A stretch of 64,000 nt of DNA from Marisa cornuarietis (Eukaryota > Mollusca > Gastropoda > Architaenioglossa > Ampullariidae), in assembly GCA_004794655.1 (NCBI GenBank), contig SMMW01000025.1:4074501-4138500 (forward strand), written 5' to 3'. The notes beneath the pieces are model-generated. The model did no database searches. It was given only the letters and a program-made list of their open reading frames with translations, and was not told the DNA's origin. Below are positions 1-10,300 of this stretch, in pieces (position 1 is the first letter of the stretch; each line of letters starts with the position of its first letter). Both the position numbers and the translations under genes were made by a program.

Positions 1-908
1 TGATTAGGGAGATATTCAGTCGAGATGTATTTCATCGATTGTCAGCCGTGAGTGGGGAATTATCCAGCATCCGAGTAATAGTTTTGTAACATCGTTGATC
101 CTTAATAAACCTCGAATTGGTTCGTTTAGAGAAATTCAGGTTTACCAATGTCTCCGATGTCATCAGTGTTGAAATTATCAGAACTGGTCGTAGAACAAGG
201 TCTGAAGGCATCTTTTGGAAGGAGCGCGAGAAATATATCTCAGAGGAATTATTTACGTCGCCGAAGAAATCCTGAAGGAACGCGAAGGAAATTGGGAAAT
301 TTTTATATTTAGGCCAACAATCTGATTTCTCTCTGTCTAGAGAATTCGCTTTAAACGTGGTATGCCAAATCAACTGCACGATGTTCCGTCTCGAAAATAC
401 ATTCATGCAGAGCGTAAACAATGCTGTCTTGTGTGGGCTTCCAGTCAAATGCTATCTTCTACTACCCACGCACACGCAAGCACGCACGCACACACCAGAG
501 AGAGAGAGAGGCAACAAAGAAGTGAACAACGTAATATCCACAACATCAGACAGAGCGATTTACCAGACGCACCCCGTCTGAAATATGGACATTTTCTTCT
601 TGTGAGCTGTTTCCCGTTGCTTCAGCAATAGCTGACGCAAACCGCCCCCCCTTTTTTTTGCCGCAGTTGCATTGCGCCGCAAATTGTGTGTGGGAATATT
701 ATTTGCCGGTGGAGTTGTGAATGAACTGGCTGCATGGCGAAGAAGCACATGGCGAACTTTGAGACCAACTTTGTAACTTTCCATTTTTTTCCCCTCTTAA
801 CTTTTGCATGAATGTACTGATTCATACAGATGCTCTCTGGTTTTGATTTTTATGTCAGTAACTTTCTAAAATGTAATTTTTTCCCTTTCATCTCGTTTCC
901 TTCTTTTT
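1..908. other. No gene recognised; mixed simple sequence
   Basis: I see no supportable gene here. Short frames exist on both strands but have no family resemblance and no paired splice sites. A CA/CG-rich tract followed by an AG run lies at about 471-511, and a C-run/T-run junction at about 644-659. The rest is unremarkable single-copy-looking DNA. Confidence 0.6.
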
Positions 909-933
909 ACACACACACACACACACACACACA
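909..933. repeat. (AC)n microsatellite
   Basis: An uninterrupted AC dinucleotide run of about 12 copies, followed by a looser CA/CG-rich stretch to about 990. Apparent frames through it encode Thr-His or Cys-Val runs and are artefacts. Confidence 0.95.
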
Positions 934-2484
934 GAATTGCACATGCACGCACACGGCATACAATACCTCGCTCGCGCAGACACACGGCATCTTACCACCC
1001 ACCCCCTTTCCCCCTGTTCAGAATCGATCTATTCAGGTCTTGCATTCTCGGCGACGATAGCATATTTTCTTTTCTGATCGCCTGGGCTGGAATAAGCAGA
1101 TACCGCTTTAGAAATAGGGGAAAATGACCCGAACGCTTAACATTTTGCATATACGCGCATGGATGCATGATCAGATTTAGAAGCTTGGGGGCGAACATGT
1201 AATCACATTTTGTCAAGTTTCGTAAACAACCAATGTTGTGGTTAGCAGTGGGGCGTTGCCTAGTCCCTTGCCGGTGCTTGAATCTCGTAAAGCTTCTTTT
1301 AAACAAAGTCACGCTGAACCTGTGCCCTGATGTCTGCTAGCTGTTTTAGCACGTGCCTTCAAGTTTAAAAAAAAAATGAGGACATTGTTATCCAAGAAGT
1401 AAAGCGTGCTACAAGAATAATGAAGAAAGAAAATAATGAGAAAACGTTTGGCACCTTGCCAGAAATAAGTCAAAAGCGTTTGGGATGAAGCTGTTAGACT
1501 GAGGCATGTTTACCCACTGTGCTTGAGATATATATCCGATGGATTAAATAAAAAAAACGTCGTTGCAAACACAGGATTTGCCATATTTTTTAAACACGAT
1601 TTTTTTTTTCAGGGACTAGATGTATATGGCTATTAGTATATTTCTCGAGGGATGAACGCTAGCAGCATCGCCTGAACAGCAAATGTGTTGCTTTCTTTTC
1701 CTTCCAGGAATAAACTTCTAGACGATCTTCCCTAGCAATAAAAACATTTCTTATGAGTTAGAGGTGACTTTTTGAAGTTTATTTGGATGCTTATCTTCCA
1801 TAGTTCGGTTGTCGTTCGCTCTTCGTCCATCTTATCTGTTCAATTTCCCACCTTTCTAACTCCTGCCCAGCCATACGCCAGTATTGTAGTATTTTCTTAG
1901 CAACTTGTGTAAAGTATAAAACTGACTTGTTGGTATGGCGCGCGTGCGTGTGCGTATGCGCTTGCTTTACGAACAAGAACAAATGTAATCTACCAAGCTC
2001 GTCAAAAGATAGCTTTTATAAAATTTATCTTGTACCGTTGGGAAAGGTCAGTAATGTTAAAATAAGCAGTGGCCAAATGTAGTCACGTAAAATTGTTTGT
2101 AATGGTACATCAGTGGACACTCTCCTTTGTCTTTCTCTTTTTCCCTCTACCTCTTCTCTTCTTTGAATTAAGAATGAAAGGGATGCCAGGTTATGTGAAC
2201 TGCATTTACTGAATAAAGAATATATTAAAAAAATAAGCAGTGTAAATATGAAAGCGGGAGACATATGGTCAAGGTAATTTTACATGCTTCACAGCTGATA
2301 GCACAGCCAGGTAGTGCAGCGGTGCATTTCAGCAAAATGGTGAGAGTCGACTTTTACTGAAGGTCAGAGAGTTTCGAGCGTTTGACTGGTTGCGGCGAAC
2401 TACCGGTAAAATTTAACAGCTAGTTCGCAGGTTTAGTAAATGCCAAGCTATTCTAGTTTTTCTCAGGCATCACAGTGTGTCTGT
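934..2484. other. No gene recognised; one strong 3' splice-like site
   Basis: Mostly AT-rich anonymous sequence. The best signal is a long pyrimidine tract ending in CAG at 1707, followed at once by AATAAA at 1709-1714 and again at 1737-1742. Seen together they could mark a short non-coding terminal exon, but no upstream exon is visible and the arrangement may be chance. Confidence 0.4.
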
Positions 2485-2501
2485 AGAGAGAGAGAGAGAG
2501 A
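2485..2501. repeat. (AG)n microsatellite
   Basis: A perfect AG run of about 8 copies. Similar runs recur throughout the window, often directly after TG runs. Confidence 0.9.
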
Positions 2502-2696
2502 TGGGGAGTTACAGCACGTAAGAGTTAGCTGGCATGAATGGTTCCGGTCAGATGAATTAGTTTCTATTTTAAAAATGCGTTATCGTGAGTGACACTTTCC
2601 ATAATGGGGGAATGGAAATCCATGTGTCTGGAGCCCCGAGCATACGGGATTTCGCTTTTCGGTGGAAGAGGTTGAACAAATTAAATGACGGATGAT

Positions 2697-3126
2697 TTAG
2701 CTGTTAAATCCATCGTAGCCAGATGTCTGTGGCAACGCAGTCACAAAGCTGCAGTTTATTACACCGAGAGGCAGGAGGGCCGGCGGTTTGTTGTGAGTTG
2801 CGATAATGGCCGCAGGCCGTAACACGATCAGCACACCACGCCAGCGATGGACCAGCAAAAATAAGCCAAGGCGAAAAGCGAGAAAAAATAAGTTCACAGG
2901 TAAAGCCGAAGCTACGACGGTGTACATCGCCGCGAGAGCTGCAACGTCGATGAGCACAACTGACGACGATAATCGGCTGCAGCTTTTGTTGGTACGAGAG
3001 CTGCATATCCGGGTGCTCAGCGCACATCCCAAAGGCGCAGCTTCAGGATATGGGATGCCTAGAATGGAAGTCATCCCATACAGGGCTTCACATTTTTCGA
3101 CAGTTATTTGCAAATGTTCATCACCA
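2697..3126. other. GC-rich block open on both strands, unassigned
   Basis: About 430 bp richer in G+C than its flanks, open without stops in two minus-strand frames (138 and 107 codons) and one plus-strand frame (109 codons). Simultaneous openness on both strands points to low stop density from composition rather than to coding. None of the translations contains a motif I recognise. The block ends at a G-quadruplex motif. It could be a CpG-rich regulatory region or a decayed repeat. Confidence 0.3.
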
Positions 3127-3149
3127 GGGGGTTAGGGGGTGGGGTGGGG
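3127..3149 (+). other. Strong G-quadruplex motif
   Basis: Four G-runs of 5, 5, 4 and 4 bases are separated by loops of 3, 1 and 1 bases on the plus strand. This fits the standard four-run pattern with very short loops, which is known to give stable quadruplexes. It sits at the edge of the GC-rich block just upstream. Confidence 0.85.
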
Positions 3150-3312
3150 AACCGGATTGGCTGTGAAAGTGAACTTATTATGCGTGACCTAGGGTATGCA
3201 GTTTACAGTTTTCAATAAAAAGTTTAATTTGTGTTAAAGAAACTTAACGCTAACTTTTACTGTCAATTTATGCATTTTTTTGTTAAGATTTTTTAGGCAT
3301 TTTTTTCTTTAG

Positions 3313-3468
3313 GCAATGGCACGTATACTTTCGGCAATGGAGGAAACTGCGTATTTCTCAGATGACGCTTCACTTTCACACAAATCATCGGTTGATCGAA
3401 CTAAGGACCGGAATCATGTGACCCTTGCTAGCAAGTCGCATCACACTCAGTCTTCTTGCAACCATTAG
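3313..3468 (+). CDS. Candidate terminal coding exon, unidentified
   Basis: A T-rich tract ends in TTTAG at 3312 and is followed in the same frame by GCA and then ATG at 3316. The frame runs 50 codons to TAG at 3466-3468. The peptide is hydrophilic and Ser/His/Lys-rich, starting MARILSAMEETAYFSDDAS. I do not recognise it. No convincing donor lies inside, so if real it would be a last coding exon or a small ORF. No upstream exon was identified, and one such match in this much DNA can occur by chance. Confidence 0.15.
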   Translation, partial: AMARILSAMEETAYFSDDASLSHKSSVDRTKDRNHVTLASKSHHTQSSCNH

Positions 3469-3783
3469 CTTTTTTTTTAGTTTTACTTAATATATTTTGC
3501 AGAATCCAGAGATCTTTAGAGAGGCACGTTATTGTTCACGTCACTGAAGAGCAGTCTTATGCACAAGAAATTGTCCATTTTTATACCAGTTTGAGGCTGA
3601 TGAATTTTGATTTAATTTAAAAACAGAGTAGTTTGCTGAGTGATTCATGTGAGAAGAGAACTATAATTACTCCCTAGCCATGCCTAGCCAGCGCGGGCCT
3701 TTAAAGATGTGTTTGCGTATATGTGTTTTTGTGTGTGTGAGTGCGAGAGATGGTATTGTGGTATGTATAACAAGCGCAAATGC

Positions 3784-4361
3784 TTTAAAGACCAACCTGA
3801 ATGGTTTTTGAAGTTTTCATGTATTGGTAGATACAGGCGATTTAAACCTAACCTGTAAATGTTAGCCTCCAAACCCCATCCGTTAATTAATTATCCGCTA
3901 CGATTCGCACCTACGATCAACAAGCGCCGTTAACAGTGTCCTACGTCACACTAGTGCACCATTCACAACACTGACAACAGTCAACACCATACAGAGAGAG
4001 AGAGAATGAGCGACAGCTCGGGTTATTCGGACGCTGAGAGTCTGTATTTCTCGTGGTTTTGAAAAACTGCTACTTTAACACGAGAAAAGCAGACTTTAAC
4101 GTCCCAATAATCTCAACTGTCGCTCACTCTCTCTCTCTCTCTGTTTGGTGTTGACGGCTGCCAGTGTTGTGAATGGTGCACTAGTGTGACGTAGTACACT
4201 GTTAGCGACGCTCGTTGATCGCAGGTGCGAATCGCTTACTTTGCTAGTGGATAATTAATTAACGGATGGATTTTGGAGGCTGCAATTTACAGGTTAGGTG
4301 TATATCGCCTATATCTACCGATATCGGCAAAAAACGCAAACCTTTCAGGTTGGTCTTTAAA
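3784..4361. mobile_element. 578-bp foldback (long inverted repeat) element
   Basis: The left arm runs from 3784 (TTTAAAGACCAACCTGAA) to 4055. The right arm runs from 4079 to 4361 and ends in the reverse complement, TTCAGGTTGGTCTTTAAA (4344-4361). Pairing continues inward through matching blocks such as GGTTAATTAATTATCC-like sequence, CACTAGTGTGACGTA-like sequence and the innermost 17-bp pair 4039-4055 / 4079-4095 (two mismatches), leaving a loop of only 23 bases. Each arm carries a GA/CT microsatellite at the same place (about 3991-4005 and 4126-4141). No transposase is encoded. The ends contain TTTAAA, so a TTAA target site is possible, but no longer target duplication is visible. This is a non-autonomous foldback or MITE-like element, or a palindromic duplication. 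Confidence 0.85.
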
Positions 4362-4725
4362 AGAAGAAAACGATTTGAAGAAAATTTCCAGTTTTTCTTT
4401 CTCTGACTGATTGTGTGGACGGTAAGTCTCGTGAGTGGCCACCTGTTTACATGGCCGGCTGATTAGTCGTGAGATAGCCTTAATTGCTGATTCGGCGTAA
4501 AACAACAGTTCCCAGCCCTTCCTACGCGACCTGCCCTTGTCGGTAGTGTGTACTGTCATGTATAACAAAATAGGGCGGCCTGAAGGGGTGCGCGGTGCCA
4601 AAAAGTCTGCTACACGGCTCCCACGTATGAGTTGACCTGACCCTCCAGCGGCTGCTTGTTTCATTTCCAGTGTGTGAAAATGTGAGCATCAGAGCATACG
4701 GTATGTGCGTGGTAGGCGTGCGCAT

Positions 4726-4745
4726 GCGAGAGAGAGAGAGAGAGA
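4726..4745. repeat. (GA)n microsatellite
   Basis: A perfect AG run of about 10 copies, lying just 3' (on the minus strand) of the candidate exon at 4782-4877. Confidence 0.9.
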
Positions 4746-4781
4746 TTAGTTTTCTTGGTGAGACTTTATGCGTAGACTCAC

Positions 4782-4877
4782 CTGTAATCCGCGACCGACA
4801 TTCACGGTCTATTCTCGAATAGGGAGGATTTTTCTTACTACACTCTTTTCCACAGATGGCTGTCAGACGTTCTCGTC
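4782..4877 (-). CDS. Candidate 96-bp internal coding exon, unidentified
   Basis: On the minus strand the block is bounded by a 3' splice site (TATTCAG before 4877) and a textbook donor, CAG followed by GTGAGT, at 4781-4776. A TACTGAC sequence, close to the ideal branch-point consensus, lies about 32 bases before the acceptor AG. The length is divisible by three and one frame is open across it, reading RERLTAICGKECSKK near its start, with three cysteines in all. That frame stays open over about 200 codons on this strand (4522-5127), but the downstream part crosses a GA microsatellite and is not credible as coding. I recognise no domain. The three coherent splice signals make this one of the better exon candidates, still unproven. 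Confidence 0.22.
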
Positions 4878-7349
4878 CTGAATACGCAAAATGGCCAAGA
4901 TCGCATTTGTCAGTAATTTGTGCGTGTTTATATAATATATACATACACATACACGCATGCACATATATCAGGTATACTGATAGGGTCGCAGTGATAAATA
5001 CAATAGCTTGCTTTGAACCACATAGCACAATTCGCTTTTCGGAAACCCCGTTGGCGAGAAGCAAAATAGGTTTATTTTCGTCAAGAGCGGAAAGATAGAT
5101 CCTGATAAAACAAATACACAGGCCCATCCGATTTCATTACGGAAGTTGGGTATGAGGTCTTGCTTGGACCATGTTATAAAATGCTAACTTTTCCAGGCAA
5201 CATGTGTGCAGCAGCAACACGTCCCATAATCGATGCGCAATGTATGTTTGGCAAACCGTTTTAAAAAGATTGAACGCTTTCTACAAAATAAGAGGGCTGT
5301 TGATAGTTACAAAGAAACGTTCGAAAAGAATGTCTTCGTTTTATTTCGTGCGATAGCCACATAAAAATGATTTAAGGTGTTAATGGCGCAAACACATCAG
5401 CGGAATGGACCCCTTCTCCATACTGAGGGACACTTGCCCGAGTTAATTAGGTCCGCTTACTTAGATTGATTCTTTGGGACTGGAGCCTGGCCAGCATGCC
5501 TGAGTTGTGTTTTCCAAAGGCGATTTCTTGCGTGCAGGACTGCCTGATGCATATGCTACAGTGTAGAACTAGCGGAGGGTCTGACGAGGAGTGTTATTAC
5601 ATGCACACGTTCATCACTCGCCTTCGGCACTCTCGTGAACACGCGGCGTGACTTTGCAGACCAATCGTTGTCCGCCTTGTATTGTGACGTGAGGCTTCCT
5701 CACTTCTGGAAAATGACTAGAGGGACTTCACGTAGTGTGGGAGGATACGATAGAATGGAAAGTAAATGATGCAAGTTGTTCGTTGCCAACCTCCTGTGAG
5801 AGCTGTAAAGTTTGCTCAGCCTCCAACGATATTTTTTATCGCCAGGTTAACACTCGAAATTTTTTTTGAATGAGATCTGAACGTTTTGATTAGAATGGCT
5901 TTATATCCATGTGTCGGTTTCTGGCGTAAACGTCTAAAAAAAGGACAAAAAAGTGCATACATTTAATGTGTCTGCAGCCTGATATCACAGAGCACAACAT
6001 GATCCATGCACATAGCTTACTGGGAAAGATCATCTTGCAGTATGCGGTGTCTGGTACCGCAGTGATCCCGAACAGATTCGTTCACACCGATGAATAGCAC
6101 TTAAGCGTGGAAGTCGGCGTAGGAGCGGAACAACTCATGCGTTGGAGCTCTCGGATGAGGGCTCGATTTATGGAACCGTTGGAGACTGCGGTAGTATTTT
6201 GTGAATCACCCATAGGGCTTTGAAAGCCATCACGAAGAAAGCCTTCTAATGCATAGCTGAACTGGCTTTTAATATTTTAGATAGTTTAGACAATACTGGT
6301 GTGCGATTTGACTTATACTCAAGCGCTGACCATTGGAAACTACATTTAAGGGTTAAGCTACATTAATTTGTTTGAGGACAAAAACTGAGTACAGGATGCA
6401 CATCTACATTAGAAGTAGCTAAAGAGCAGGTGCAAACAGGAGCACACTTCGGAGGTCGCCAATTAACATCCGAGTCCAGTCCAGCGTCAGGAGCTCGGAG
6501 CATAGTCCCTGGGGCCATGGCTATAGCCTGAAGATAAAGCAACGTCTGCAGCAACAGAAAAAATGCAAGTGAACCCTTAAGTGGTTAACCGTGTCTAAGG
6601 CATGGCATGTGAAAGGCGGGGACCAGCCTGCTCGTTTTTTCACCCTTGACCTTCCCTGATAAATGAGGTGCTGATTTGCTGCTAGATGAGCAGGGTTTTC
6701 CGGTCACTGGCTCGAGAGAGGTTTATGTATTCCACCCATAATGGATCTAAACTATCCCAGAATTTATGGAAACGAGTATCCATGGCAAATAATTACGTAA
6801 ATTATGTATTTTTTCGCAGTTTGATTGATACCTTAGTCTTTAAAGTGTGATTGACTGTTTTCAGATCATTTTGTTTGGTTCTTTGGGGAAAGTTGTTTTT
6901 TTGTGGTGGGTAATGAGTATTTCTCCTTTTTTTTCTACTAACGGACATGCTTTGTGTTGTCTGTATTTTCTTTATTTACTGACAGAAAGTTTCGTCTTGT
7001 CGATGTTCCTTTAACTGTATTTGCTTTTGGTTTTTTTTTTTACGACGTCATCCAGGCCTCGAGGCACAAGACCTTTCGGCCATAACTGACATAGGAAGTT
7101 TCTAAATGAATGTGGCAGGTACAAGTTACTTTGAAACTTCGCAAGGACTGCGACATGTAGACTGCAGTGAGTGAGAAAGGAAAAGCCATGAAGTTCCCAA
7201 GAAGTGCAGGAATTTCCGTAATGAAGAAAGACTGCCCTGCTGCAGTTAGCAGATAATTGACATCGCAAAGTACTGCGCTATACCTGAGGAAATTTTAGTT
7301 GTTGCACGTTAGCTGCTTTTCATTTCAATTGCGAGCATTTCTGTGGCAG
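4878..7349. other. No gene recognised
   Basis: Anonymous sequence with homopolymer T and A tracts. A weak inverted repeat (about 11 of 12 bases, near 6343 and 6575) was considered as element ends, but no target duplication accompanies it. Nothing else is supportable. Confidence 0.55.
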
Positions 7350-7391
7350 TATTTAATGATTATCAGTTAGGTGAGGAGACATTTCCTGCAG
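7350..7391 (+). CDS. Candidate 42-bp micro-exon, unidentified
   Basis: A pyrimidine-biased stretch ends in GGCAG at 7349, and 42 bp later CAG is followed by GTAAGA, a near-consensus donor. One frame is open through it, reading FNDYQLGEETFPA. The length is divisible by three. No neighbouring exon was found, and short exons of this kind arise often by chance. Confidence 0.12.
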
Positions 7392-10300
7392 GTAAGATCT
7401 TCACCAAACGTCCTCTCTTGTTTTTCCCACTGTTAGTTTCCTTCCACCCACCCCTAAAAACAAACTGAGGGATAGGACCTATGTGGGTGCATCTCCACTG
7501 TTGTAAGTAAGATAGTTTATAACAACTAAACAAAACAAGTCCATTTGTATCAGATCGGAAGGTGTAGGTGGCGCTTTGCTATAGTTAAACATTTTCTCCC
7601 GAAGACATCCTTAGTACCATAGATCGGATGTGGTATTAAACCATACAAGAAGAATCTGCCGAATGCGCATCAAGCACGTGCACGCGAAAGAAAAATATAT
7701 CTAGGGCCCTATCCGGAAGCAGATTAAATGACAAAGATTGAAAAAAGGATAAGAGCTGAAAATAACGAAACTGCAAAGCGAAATGTTTGTCCTTCACTCT
7801 TCTTTAAAGCATTCGTCGTTCATAGATGCGTTCACTAAGCATCACCAGCAGCAGCACAGACAAGGTGGCCAGAGGACTTGGGAACCAATGCAAACCAAAT
7901 TCTCACCGATATTATTGGGCAGCATGCGAAAACAGCGCGTGGCCAAAGAATCAGTCTTTGTCTCATGTTACCGTGCTTTAATACCAGGCGCTGGCAAGCA
8001 CGTGCAGGTTGTCCGTGCGTAGCTCCTTGTGTAGGTCAGAGTGCAAGTACAGGTGCTCGAAAGGTGGCAAACATTCCTCAATGTATACTTATAACCAACC
8101 TCAGGTGACAAAGCACAGGTGAATAAACCCTTACAACTGAGTTTCTGCTGGCTGAGTGGGAGCAGCTTGTGACCAGATGCAGTCTACCAGATAGGTCAGA
8201 ACCGGGCAAGAATGGAGAGAGCCGTTTATCTTTACATCTTACCTTTGGTGCCTTTCTCTTGGGGTAGGAGTCGTGCAGCGCCTGCAAAGGGGAAGTGATA
8301 ACACTGATCTGCTCATGATGCGGCTCGATCTAGATGGGAGTGATGGTCTCCCCGTTGCCCTGGTTATTCTCAAATGTTTGGGCGATACACCTCTCTAGTC
8401 CGAATGAATGACTTTGCGCTGCTGGTTGCCTGTTTTAGAAACACTCGAGCTAAGGTTGCCTGAAATAAGCGAGGGTCTCATCTTTTTGTTCATTTTGTTT
8501 CAAAGTGTGGATGTCTAGATAGATATTTTTATGGTGGCGGAATCCACACAGTTTTCCTTCATCACCAGGCATTCCGTGATGAAAAAAACTACTTGAAAGT
8601 AGAAGGTGCTGGTATAAAAGTTTTAGTGCCACCATTTCGTCGTGCCTACCGCTGCGGACTGAGGCCGTGTCCGACATCAACATACCACGAGCACTGGGAG
8701 TTGTGTGAGCGGCATTACTCTGTCTTCTGTCTTCAACTGTCTTAGATCTGCTCTTCCGTTACTCTCTGCCTCAGGCATCAGTAAGAAAAAAGAAGCCTGC
8801 CTACCAAACTGGATAAAGCATCTCGAACCTTCCTTGAGTTAAAGGCAGATTTATGGCGGATAAAGCTTTTCTCCGTCACGAGAGGATTGTCCGTGAAATG
8901 GAAAAAACAGCGTGCTAATGGAGGGAGGGGGTTTCTTCAGCCATCGATTAATTTTTTTCTTTCTTCGATTCATCGAAACTTCTAAAGCCTTTGAAGGACT
9001 CCCGAAGTGTGCGGTAGATAATGGACATGGGTTTTAAACACAGAAGCTCAGTGTGTGACTGAAATGTACAGAAATGTATTTTAAGGTCACAACGCTGCCC
9101 ATGTTGATAGTATATATTTTTGTTTTGGTGATTTTTTTTTGTTACACGTTTCGTTACAGAGGCTATGACGATACTCTTTAGGATGACACCAAACATAAGG
9201 TCCTTACCTGGAAAAAAAAGAAAGCTGATTATTTTTTTGTGCCCAGTTATTTTACTTCTTTGCCCACATTTCTGAGCGAAGTGCAATACTTTTTTCTGCA
9301 CAACGCAGTTGTAATACAAGACAAAAGGAAGAAGGACTTAACTTAAGGACTATATTTTTTTTAAACACAAAAAGGGCAACACTCTTGCGGACATGTTACC
9401 ATAGAGACGTTACGAAACACTTGGTCATCCTTAAAAAGGGTCCAATAGTGATAAATACAGCTTTAGCTTTGGATTACTGGCTCTTATGAGGCACATACAA
9501 TGACACAGTACTTAGTGGTGATGCTTTAAAAGAGTATATCTCACTATTTCGCTCTTTCTCTCTGCACGCGTCTGTCTGTGTGTCTATGTGTGAGAGAAAG
9601 TGAGAGAGAGAGAGCGAGGTAGAGTGAGTTCAATGAGGTAAAGAAAACTCATGGAAGAAGCCGCTTATCTTGTATTTGTATTTATCTGAGTGTAATGGTG
9701 GCTGCTGTACAATGTCTAGTATTATCAGATAGTTAAGAACACCTACTTCAGCTACCTCGAGAGCCTGAACTAATGTTGAGTGTTACTAATGGCAGTTATA
9801 TCATCTTCCTTTTCTCAAGATTCTTAGGCAAAAACAGTTGAAGCTATATGTCTACCTCATTTTAGAAAAAAACGTAGGAAGAAAACCGATAAAATTCATT
9901 TCGATTGTAAAGCATTGTCTTGGTTTCAGCAGTTTTATAGCGATCGCTTTTTAACAAGACAGAGTACATATTTCCAAGTGTTTGCATCTAGAATAACATC
10001 ATTGCTTTCTTTTTTACAAACATCCTGTTTTTGTGATGCTAGCAGGGAGAAAATGGCAGGTCTGGGCTATTGGACCCGAGGAGTGTTTTTAATGCGATGT
10101 ATATGTTGTCGTGCATCAGTCTTGTCACTTACTGTACTCGTTCAAATGGGATTCCCGCCTGCAGACTACGACAGTTATAAAGGAGCGGCTCTTTGTTCTC
10201 CGAGAACGTTGCCTTTGATGTCGCGTTTCACTAAGCATCCCATGTTCGTTTCCTCATCACTTCACCCATTATTTACTCTTGCTTTGCTTTGTAATGAACT

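Noticed and set aside
2312..2385. Possible tRNA A and B boxes (TAGTGCAGCGG and GTTTCGAGCG)
   Set aside because: B box is too degraded and no second SINE feature is present.
4522..5127. 201-codon minus-strand frame as one gene
   Set aside because: It runs through a GA microsatellite and a TACATA-rich tract and has no motif. Only the splice-bounded part 4782-4877 was kept, at low confidence.
6339..6590. Inverted TTAAGGGTT repeats about 230 bp apart as MITE ends
   Set aside because: Only about 11 of 12 bases match, no target duplication, no inward extension of pairing.
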